From Rickettsiales bacterium (lineage in GTDB: Bacteria; Pseudomonadota; Alphaproteobacteria; Rickettsiales; 21-14-0-20-44-7), in the NCBI GenBank assembly GCA_023301015.1, contig JALZVI010000021.1, forward strand, positions 1 to 5,425: a DNA stretch of 5,425 bases, in the 5' to 3' direction. A program made the translations under genes and the position numbers. Positions 1 to 4,548 of the stretch are shown here, piece after piece. Under the pieces are notes generated by a model, which had not been told where the DNA came from, ran no database searches, and was given only the letters and a program-made list of their open reading frames with translations. Within the stretch, counting starts at the first letter, position 1. Each line of letters starts with the position of its first letter.

Positions 1-326
1 GACTCGCCATATTTTTCCTGCTCAGACAAAATCGCCGTAACTTGCTGCAAGATAAATTCTGGCTTCAATTTGAAGTTGATAAAGCCAGGGCCTGCCACCG
101 AAATTTCTTCAATCTCAGGAATTTGCTTGAAAAGCGCTTGAAAGTCTGCCGCCAATTCACGCGGGTTTTTGCCTGCGGATTTGGAAAGCACCATCGCCGC
201 ATTCGTCGCCAAGTCACCATGCGATGCATCGCGCGGCGGCTCAACCGCAATTTTGGTTAGCGCTTGCGCATTATAGAGCGAGAGCAGGTCGCAGATTTGT
301 GCACGGATATGGTTGAAAATGTTCAT
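1..326 (-). CDS. argS: Arginyl-tRNA synthetase, N-terminal part (cut by window edge)
   Basis: Class I aminoacyl-tRNA synthetase that charges tRNA-Arg with arginine using ATP in the cytoplasm. Only the first 108 codons are in the window; the gene continues off the left edge. The reading begins MNIFNHIRAQI. Residues 29-47 (EPPRDASHGDLATNAAMVL) are the hallmark of the ArgS N-terminal tRNA-recognition domain, and residues 75-86 (ISVAGPGFINFK) are a second conserved block of that domain. The HIGH and KMSKS catalytic motifs lie outside the window. The ATG at 326 is chosen because the homology starts directly after it; the nearby ATG at 330 is out of frame. No Shine-Dalgarno sequence precedes it, but a good promoter ends 6 nt upstream. 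An intrinsic terminator separates it from the upstream leftward gene, so it is probably transcribed on its own or as the first gene of a unit running left. Confidence 0.93.
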   Translation of the reverse strand, partial: MNIFNHIRAQICDLLSLYNAQALTKIAVEPPRDASHGDLATNAAMVLSKSAGKNPRELAADFQALFKQIPEIEEISVAGPGFINFKLKPEFILQQVTAILSEQEKYGE

Positions 327-332
327 GCATGT

Positions 333-361
333 TTTTTAGCTGATTTCTGCCAGCCTGTCAT
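333..361 (-). promoter_or_regulatory. Candidate sigma-70-type promoter of argS
   Basis: On the minus strand there is an ATGACA -35 (361..356, 5 of 6 to consensus), a 17-nt spacer and a TAAAAA -10 (338..333, 4 of 6). The -10 is followed by exactly 6 nt and then the argS ATG, so the expected transcript would start at or within a base or two of the A of the ATG. The promoter lies just downstream of the terminator of the preceding gene. This is pattern matching only; no transcript data are available. Confidence 0.5.
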
Positions 362-375
362 CTGCGAAATAACAC

Positions 376-407
376 AAAAAAAAGAGCAGCCGAAGCTACC
401 CTTTTTT
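376..407 (-). terminator. Rho-independent terminator with UUCG tetraloop
   Basis: Read on the minus strand, the 5' arm GGGTAGC (401..395) pairs with GCTGCTC (390..384) around a TTCG loop (394..391) closed by a C-G pair, the very stable cUUCGg tetraloop. Two pairs are G-U wobbles. The stem is extended by A-U pairs between the A run (407..402) and the following U run (383..376, eight U). On the plus strand the two wobbles become A-C mismatches, so the signal is oriented leftward. It begins about 17 nt after the stop codon of the small membrane protein gene at 425-712, which supports that gene being real and transcribed separately from argS. Confidence 0.88.
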
Positions 408-424
408 CTTGGTTGTGAGGCAAG

Positions 425-712
425 TTATTCCTTAGCTTTGAAAGGGCGTATAACCCAGACTAAGAAGCAAAGACAAAATAAGACTATAATACCCACTCCC
501 ACCATGTGAGATGGGTGGGTCTTCTTTCTTTCTTTTTTCTTATCTGAACTTTCTTGCTTTTTAGGCTCAGATGCCTTGGTGGTTTGTTCTTCATTTTCAA
601 CAACCGAAGCGACTGCTTCGATTGTTGCTGATGGAGACGTAGCGGATTGGGCGTTTAAGCCCCCAGCGAATAGCAGCATAAATGCCGCGAGTAGTGTTAC
701 TGTAGTTTTCAT
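425..712 (-). CDS. Small exported single-span membrane protein, function unknown
   Basis: A 95-aa protein that I do not recognise. Residues 1-21 form a typical Sec signal peptide (MKTTVTLLAAFMLLFAGGLNA), with a likely signal peptidase I site after LNA. Residues 22-45 are Ser/Thr/Ala-rich, residues 46-65 are a charged low-complexity linker rich in Lys and Glu, and residues 70-88 are a transmembrane helix (MVGVGIIVLFCLCFLVWVI). A short basic tail, RPFKAKE, follows. A processed protein would sit in the inner membrane with its acidic and basic linker in the periplasm. The frame stays open upstream to an ATG at 766, but the ATG at 712 is preferred because the signal peptide begins exactly there. 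The gene is divergent from ispH and is followed by a strong terminator. There is no Shine-Dalgarno sequence. The signal peptide plus membrane helix and the terminator argue for a real gene, but no family can be named. Confidence 0.72.
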   Translation of the reverse strand: MKTTVTLLAAFMLLFAGGLNAQSATSPSATIEAVASVVENEEQTTKASEPKKQESSDKKKERKKTHPSHMVGVGIIVLFCLCFLVWVIRPFKAKE

Positions 713-770
713 AATGAAAAAAATTGAACGCTCAGTGTAAATTAAAATTAACATACTCTCAAGCAAAAAC

Positions 771-798
771 TTGCCTCGTGGGAATAAGCTGCTAAATA
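771..798 (+). promoter_or_regulatory. Weak candidate promoter of ispH
   Basis: TTGCCT (771-776) could serve as a -35, followed after 16 nt by a TAAATA -10 (793-798) preceded by TGC, an extended -10 feature. As at argS, 6 nt separate the -10 from the ATG at 805, so the transcript would begin at the start codon. The -10 matches consensus at only 3 of 6 positions, so this is tentative. The consistent geometry is the main reason to list it. Confidence 0.33.
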
Positions 799-804
799 TT
801 ACCT

Positions 805-1731
805 ATGAAAATTCTACTAGCAAATCCGCGTGGGTTTTGTGCGGGTGTTGACCGTGCGATTGAAATTGTTGAGTTGGCGCTGAAAAAATATGGTGCGCCT
901 GTTTATGTGCGTCACGAAATTGTGCATAACAAATATGTCGTTGATGACCTCAAAGCCAAAGGCGCGGTGTTCGTGAAAGAGGTGAATGAAGTTCCCGATG
1001 GGGCGATCACCATTTTCTCCGCACATGGAGTTTCCGAAAAAGTTGAGGGCGCGGCAAAGCTTCGTGATTTGCCAGTGATTGACGCAACTTGTCCGCTCGT
1101 GACCAAGGTTCATAACGAAGCCAAGCGCTATGAGGCGGCTGGGCATGATATTATCCTCATCGGACATAAAGGCCATCCAGAAGTGGAGGGGACATCGGGA
1201 CGGGTGAAGGAGGTGATGATTGTGGAAAACGCCGCTGACGTTGCAAAGCTGTTGGTGAAAGACGCTGACAATTTGTCATATGTTACGCAAACAACGCTGA
1301 GCTTGGATGACACAAAGGTGGTGATTGAGGCTCTGAAAAAGCGCTTCCCATCCATTCAAGGGCCAGACACGCGCGACATATGCTACGCCACCCAAAACCG
1401 CCAAAATGCGGTGCGTGACTTGGCGAAGGAAGTTGACTTGCTGCTGGTGATTGGCGCAACCAACAGCTCCAACTCCAACCGCTTGCGTGATTTGGGCGAA
1501 GAGCTGGGCATTGCGGCGCATCTGATTGCGACTGAAACTGAGATTGATCCCAAATGGCTTGATGGCGTGAAGATGATCGGCGTGACAGCAGGTGCATCAG
1601 CCCCCGAAATTTTGGTGCAAAATGTGATTGCGAAACTGCGCGAGCTGGGTGCAAATGACGTGCAAGAATTTGCAGGCAAAAAAGAGAACATCAAGTTCAA
1701 ACTGCCTGAACAGGTGCGTGATGTTGTTTAG
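805..1731 (+). CDS. ispH: 4-hydroxy-3-methylbut-2-enyl diphosphate reductase (IspH/LytB)
   Basis: Catalyses the last step of the MEP (non-mevalonate) isoprenoid pathway in the cytoplasm, the reductive dehydroxylation of HMBPP to IPP and DMAPP using a 4Fe-4S cluster. The 308-aa product has normal family length. The three cluster cysteines are visible: C12 in GFCAGV, C96 in DATCPLV and C193 in [10 protein letters not shown]. Substrate-pocket residues are also present: H41, H74 (SAHGVS), H124 and the proton-relay E126 in GHPEVEGT, then TQTTLS (161-166), the SSNSNRL segment (221-227) and S265 in GASAPE. All expected active-site residues are intact, so the enzyme should be functional. The ATG at 805 is the natural start because [14 protein letters not shown] matches the family N-terminus. 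No Shine-Dalgarno sequence is seen. The next gene starts 14 nt after the stop on the same strand. Confidence 0.98.
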   Translation: MKILLANPRGFCAGVDRAIEIVELALKKYGAPVYVRHEIVHNKYVVDDLKAKGAVFVKEVNEVPDGAITIFSAHGVSEKVEGAAKLRDLPVIDATCPLVTKVHNEAKRYEAAGHDIILIGHKGHPEVEGTSGRVKEVMIVENAADVAKLLVKDADNLSYVTQTTLSLDDTKVVIEALKKRFPSIQGPDTRDICYATQNRQNAVRDLAKEVDLLLVIGATNSSNSNRLRDLGEELGIAAHLIATETEIDPKWLDGVKMIGVTAGASAPEILVQNVIAKLRELGANDVQEFAGKKENIKFKLPEQVRDVV

Positions 1732-1745
1732 TTTCGGTTTTCAAT

Positions 1746-2891
1746 ATGGGTGAGAAGCCAATTGGAAGAAGGGCGTTCTTCAAATCTGGTTTAGCGGAGG
1801 CTCTGCGGCTGCATGGTAAACTTAATCCTGTAGATATTGTGGCTAACAAGTTGGTTAGAAAAGTCCCTGCGCCAATGGTTCCGCTGGTGGATGAATTTAC
1901 GGATTTTATCGGGCAAATGTCGCTATCGCTAACTGCGCCGAATGATAATATTAAGTCGAGTCTATGGGTTCCCAAAGCGTTCTCCACAGCGGCTAGTGCA
2001 GTTTCTATCTTCCGCGGATATTTTGCAGAAGTTTACCCAGTTTTGGTGGCAGAAATGCAAGATAAGATTGAGGGCAAATGGAGCTTGGAGAAAGGCGAGC
2101 TTGATGATTTAGCCAGCATGGGCGAGCGTCTGAAAGGGCTTTCTGACGGCAATAGCTCAGCATTGAACCCCAGAGATCTTTTTCGTTATTGGATGGATGG
2201 ATATTTTTATAAGATATATTCTGCGGATGACTGGAATAGCGTTGAGGCAGATGTGATTTTAGATGTTTGCGAATCTCATTTTCTAGCAACACATTTTCGA
2301 GATCGTGGTGATGATGAAAAGGTAAGCAGGGTTCTTAGCTCTTCTGAGTGCAAGCAAGCAGTGAAAGCTTATCAATTTGCTTGCGACCATAGCCTAAAAA
2401 TTCGCGGTGGGCTGGAAGCTGCAAATGGTGCTATTTTCTTGGCGGGTGGTACGAATTATGTAGAGAAAGCAAAGGGCGCGATTTTGTCATTAGGGGCATT
2501 GCAATTGGCCGCTTCGCCAACATCTGTGGATAGATACCGCAACCCATTTGACCTATCGCAAGAGGCAATGAGCCGCCGAGGTTTGCTGCATCGCTCAACA
2601 TATATAGCAGGCGGAGTTGTTGAGCATATGTTGGAACGAAGAAGCATAGATTTATGTTTCAACAGTATGAATGTAATGAATTTGGCAGATTTGTTTGTGT
2701 CGTATAAAAACTTAGGAAGCTCAAAGCAAGGTGTGACTGAGAAAGAAGAGCGCCTTGAACTTGTTGGCAAGTCTATGGCCTATGTTTTCTTCACCGTGTC
2801 AAACCAACTTGCGCTCGAAACAGACAAGGCAAATAGAGAATGGGTGGATTTGGTGAAAGATACTAACAAAACAGATGGTTTTAAGCTTTAG
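1746..2891 (+). CDS. Hypothetical 381-aa protein with twin-arginine-like N-terminus
   Basis: I do not recognise a family. The protein appears mostly alpha-helical and soluble. The N-terminus carries GRRAFFK (residues 7-13), which resembles the twin-arginine motif (RRxFLK), but the hydrophobic stretch of a Tat signal is not there: residues 14-30 are SGLAEALRLHGKLNPVD. Export is therefore doubtful. Other visible features are aromatic segments around 145-160 (LFRYWMDGYFYKIYS), a Gly/Ala-rich stretch 221-256 and four scattered cysteines (C175, C202, C213, C304). No nucleotide-binding, DNA-binding or catalytic signature stands out. It starts 14 nt downstream of ispH with no Shine-Dalgarno sequence, so it is likely co-transcribed with ispH, possibly without a functional link. 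It converges on the pilin gene, and the 66-bp spacer between them holds no convincing terminator. The long intact frame with no competing strong ORF supports a real gene. Confidence 0.8.
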   Translation: MGEKPIGRRAFFKSGLAEALRLHGKLNPVDIVANKLVRKVPAPMVPLVDEFTDFIGQMSLSLTAPNDNIKSSLWVPKAFSTAASAVSIFRGYFAEVYPVLVAEMQDKIEGKWSLEKGELDDLASMGERLKGLSDGNSSALNPRDLFRYWMDGYFYKIYSADDWNSVEADVILDVCESHFLATHFRDRGDDEKVSRVLSSSECKQAVKAYQFACDHSLKIRGGLEAANGAIFLAGGTNYVEKAKGAILSLGALQLAASPTSVDRYRNPFDLSQEAMSRRGLLHRSTYIAGGVVEHMLERRSIDLCFNSMNVMNLADLFVSYKNLGSSKQGVTEKEERLELVGKSMAYVFFTVSNQLALETDKANREWVDLVKDTNKTDGFKL

Positions 2892-2957
2892 AATAGCTGG
2901 GCTAGAGCGCGAAGATGAGGGGCTTAAAAAATGAGAGCTAGAACTGTTGTTGAGTTC

Positions 2958-3710
2958 CTAAATGGGGGGTATGTTGTAATATACAAAGCCGTAGGTTGCT
3001 GTATCAAGGTCTGTGCAAGGGCCGCCTAGTTCGGGGCAGAAAGGTATTTCAAGGCCGCCATTAGACCTAGCGCTGCTGGATTCTGACGAACCGAGTTTAC
3101 TTTCTATGGTTAGTAATGAGAGTGGGTCTAAGAACATCTGAATTTGTATTAGGTTTGCAGCTCCAAACTTGTTAACATAGTACCTGCTTTCTGCTCCATG
3201 CCCAGACCCAACCGCAGATTCTGAAGTTTGTTCTAATGCTGGTGCTACTATTCCTGCGATGCCTTGTATTGAAAAGGGGGTATCTGGGTGATCTCCACCA
3301 CATACTTCAGGAGAGTAGCTTTCAAAGCCAAGGGAGAGCATTCTTGCTTGTGTTAAATGCCCCCAAATATTCAACTCTTCGCTTCTTCCTAAAGCCCCTG
3401 AGCAACCTAATGAGTTAGTAACTATTTGGCCGTCATCATCACCCTGAGGTTGGAATAAATCAGAATCCCCTGGTGTTTGCTTAAATCTGCTTTCGAATTG
3501 GTGAAAGGCAATTTCATATTGCTTTAAATCTCTAATAACTTTGCTAACTTTGGCAGATGCTAAGGCAATTTCATATTGCTTTAAATCTCTAATAACTTTG
3601 CTAACTTTGGCAGATGCTATCAAGCTCTGAGCAACGAGTATCCCGCCGATTAAAAGCCCTATTATAACAAGTACAATGGACAACTCAACTAATGTAAAAC
3701 CTTTTCTCAT
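2958..3710 (-). CDS. Prepilin-like protein with internal 19-residue duplication (pilin A)
   Basis: A type IV pilin or type II secretion pseudopilin-like protein of 250 aa. It starts MRKG|FTLVELSIVLVIIGLL, the classic class III prepilin signal: a prepilin peptidase (PilD/GspO type) would cut after G4 and methylate F5, and the conserved Glu5 of the mature protein is present (E9). The hydrophobic helix anchors it in the inner membrane and packs in a pilus core. Residues 32-50 are repeated exactly at 51-69 apart from the last residue (L/F). A PGD motif (80-82), GDDDG (90-94) and WGHL (116-119) follow, as in other pilin-like proteins of this style. Cysteines 103, 137, 225 and 232 could form two disulfides. 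The ATG at 3710 is chosen over 3719 because it gives the same 4-residue leader as the neighbouring paralogue and because a TATAAT at 3725..3720 would start transcription after 3719. No other pilus gene is in the window, so the machinery it uses is unknown. Confidence 0.88.
   Translation of the reverse strand: MRKGFTLVELSIVLVIIGLLIGGILVAQSLIASAKVSKVIRDLKQYEIALASAKVSKVIRDLKQYEIAFHQFESRFKQTPGDSDLFQPQGDDDGQIVTNSLGCSGALGRSEELNIWGHLTQARMLSLGFESYSPEVCGGDHPDTPFSIQGIAGIVAPALEQTSESAVGSGHGAESRYYVNKFGAANLIQIQMFLDPLSLLTIESKLGSSESSSARSNGGLEIPFCPELGGPCTDLDTATYGFVYYNIPPI
3505..3618 (-). repeat. Perfect 57-bp tandem direct repeat inside pilin A
   Basis: Two adjacent identical copies, 3505-3561 and 3562-3618; the match runs one base further, to 3619. 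Each copy encodes 19 residues beginning ASAKVSKVIRDLKQYEIA, so the frame is kept. The neighbouring paralogue has only one equivalent of this segment (ESAKTSKLIRDLGQYEVAI), so the second copy is an addition. Zero mismatches over 57 bp points to a recent event or ongoing slippage or recombination; a mis-assembly cannot be excluded from sequence alone. Confidence 0.97.
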
Positions 3711-3719
3711 GTAGACCAT

Positions 3720-3751
3720 ATTATAGTTTTAATTGTTTAATAATGGGTTAA
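3720..3751 (-). promoter_or_regulatory. Candidate promoter of pilin A, copy of the pilin B promoter
   Basis: On the minus strand, TTAACCCATTATTAA (3751..3737) is followed by 11 nt and then a perfect TATAAT (3725..3720). Pilin B has TTAATACATTATTAA, 11 nt and TATACT in the same positions relative to its gene. No good TTGACA-like -35 is present, so an activator or a different sigma factor may be needed. The -10 ends 9 nt before the ATG at 3710. The preserved layout between paralogues supports a functional role. Confidence 0.5.
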
Positions 3752-3784
3752 CCGTACAATCTAGTAGGTATGAAGTAGTTAAAC

Positions 3785-4498
3785 TCACCGACCTATATAA
3801 TAATACAAGACTCCGTAAATTGCGTCTGGATCGCCGCATGAGACAGTAACTGTTGGCGAAAGGCTAGCTATGCATTTACCTGGGTCTTGTGCGTTTACAA
3901 TACCCGTTTCTGTGTGGTTTGTGCTGGAACTTTGAGATCCCATTTTTGCTTCAATAGCTATTGCTTCTATGGCATTAGAAAACAGAGGCAATCTAAGGTT
4001 TTGAGATGTAGAATGCAATATAGGCACTAATGGCGTTAATGTTCTTCCAATTAAAGCTTCAGCTCTGTCGTCGTGATCTCTCACAGGCCAGACTAGTCCA
4101 GCTAAGCTTCTGTCGTATCTATCAATAGCATGGGTTCCATTGCAAGGTGCTCCTGATGGTTGCCAGCCAATATATTCTGTGCTGATCATTTTTGATTCAG
4201 ATAAATCTCCCCAAAACTGCCCTCTCTCATCTTCGCTAAACACGCCGTTGCAAGTTGCAACTTGTTCCAAAGTTCCGTTGTTATTGCCTGGAACGCCAAA
4301 ATGCGGTGAATCACCGGGAAGGGCTTTATATGTGTTTCTAAATAATTTTATTGCAACTTCATACTGCCCTAGATCTCGGATTAGTTTGCTTGTCTTCGCA
4401 GACTCAATCAGGCTTTGCCCAACAAGAATTCCGCCTGTTAAGAGGCCTATTATTACTAAAACAATAGAAAGCTCGACTAATGTAAATCCATTTTTCAT
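3785..4498 (-). CDS. Prepilin-like protein (pilin B)
   Basis: A 237-aa paralogue of the downstream pilin gene. It has a class III prepilin leader, MKNG|FTLVELSIVLVIIGLL, with the conserved mature Glu5 (E9) and a long hydrophobic N-terminal helix for membrane anchoring and filament packing. Then come RDLGQYEVAI (41-50), LPGD (60-63), an Asn/Gly loop GNNNG (71-75), WGDL (96-99), IEAKMGSQSSS (182-192) and the C-terminal block DAIYGVLYYYI, matching pilin A block by block. Cysteines 83, 119, 209 and 221 correspond to the four in pilin A. Its helix has a single copy of the segment duplicated in pilin A. The ATG at 4498 is the only start that gives a short leader. No Shine-Dalgarno sequence is present. 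It is the first of two same-strand pilin genes (74-nt gap), each with its own promoter-like block, and it is divergent from the TRAP gene. Whether it is a major pilin, a minor pilin or a secretion pseudopilin cannot be told. Confidence 0.9.
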   Translation of the reverse strand: MKNGFTLVELSIVLVIIGLLTGGILVGQSLIESAKTSKLIRDLGQYEVAIKLFRNTYKALPGDSPHFGVPGNNNGTLEQVATCNGVFSEDERGQFWGDLSESKMISTEYIGWQPSGAPCNGTHAIDRYDRSLAGLVWPVRDHDDRAEALIGRTLTPLVPILHSTSQNLRLPLFSNAIEAIAIEAKMGSQSSSTNHTETGIVNAQDPGKCIASLSPTVTVSCGDPDAIYGVLYYYIGR

Positions 4499-4505
4499 GC
4501 AGATA

Positions 4506-4537
4506 AGTATAGAACTTCGCTATTAATAATGTATTAA
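4506..4537 (-). promoter_or_regulatory. Candidate promoter of pilin B
   Basis: On the minus strand, TTAATACATTATTAA (4537..4523) is followed after 11 nt by TATACT (4511..4506), 5 of 6 to the -10 consensus. The ATG at 4498 begins after 7 more nt, so the transcript would start at or next to the start codon. The 15-bp upstream block matches the pilin A promoter at 13 of 15 positions and covers the -35 region, where no TTGACA-like hexamer is present. Confidence 0.5.
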
Positions 4538-4538
4538 T
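4522..4538. repeat. 17-bp inverted repeat in pilin/TRAP divergent spacer
   Basis: ATTAATA-ATG-TATTAAT is a perfect 7-3-7 dyad. It covers the -35 region of the pilin B promoter. A one-arm-degenerate version (TTAACC-CAT-TATTAA on the minus strand) is found at the same place before pilin A. It could be a regulator site, but AT-rich DNA produces such dyads more easily by chance. Confidence 0.4.
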
Positions 4539-4548
4539 TATACATTAT
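4526..4548. promoter_or_regulatory. Candidate operator: perfect 9-bp inverted repeat over the TRAP start
   Basis: The arms ATAATGTAT (4526-4534) and ATACATTAT (4540-4548) are exact reverse complements around the 5-nt spacer TAATT. The right arm includes the first two bases of the TRAP gene start codon, and the dyad overlaps the 17-bp dyad of the pilin B promoter. The size and symmetry suit a dimeric repressor such as those that often control TRAP operons, but no regulator gene is in the window to pair with it. Confidence 0.5.

Noticed and set aside
65..250. Minus-strand 61-aa ORF in the argS region
   Set aside because: It is out of frame with the clear ArgS reading, and its Arg/Trp-rich composition is typical of a shadow frame.
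264..509. Plus-strand 81-aa ORF
   Set aside because: It runs antisense across the argS start, the terminator and the end of the small membrane protein gene. It shows no domain or signal and is explained by those minus-strand features.
1283..1654. Long antisense ORFs inside ispH, the longest 123 aa
   Set aside because: Low-complexity Ser/His/Arg-rich shadow frames opposite a complete, well-conserved ispH.
2879..2929. Inverted repeat TTTTAAGC / GCTTAAAA at the end of the hypothetical gene, considered as a terminator
   Set aside because: The arms are AT-rich and 35 nt apart, and there is no U run after the 3' arm on either strand, so it does not fit an intrinsic terminator.
2941..2957. GAACT...AGTTC hairpin just after the pilin A stop, considered as a leftward terminator
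   Set aside because: The stem is only 5 bp and AT-rich, and the T run (minus strand) comes several bases later; too weak to call.
3236..3418. Plus-strand 60-aa ORF opposite pilin A
   Set aside because: It is antisense to a clear pilin frame, with no signal, domain or start context of its own.
3746..3753. GGTTAACC palindrome between the pilin genes
   Set aside because: An 8-bp palindrome alone is too short to call. It partly overlaps the conserved promoter block and is covered there.
4140..4526. Plus-strand 128-aa ORF opposite pilin B
   Set aside because: Shadow of the prepilin reading frame. Its end runs into the divergent promoter spacer, and it has no recognisable features.
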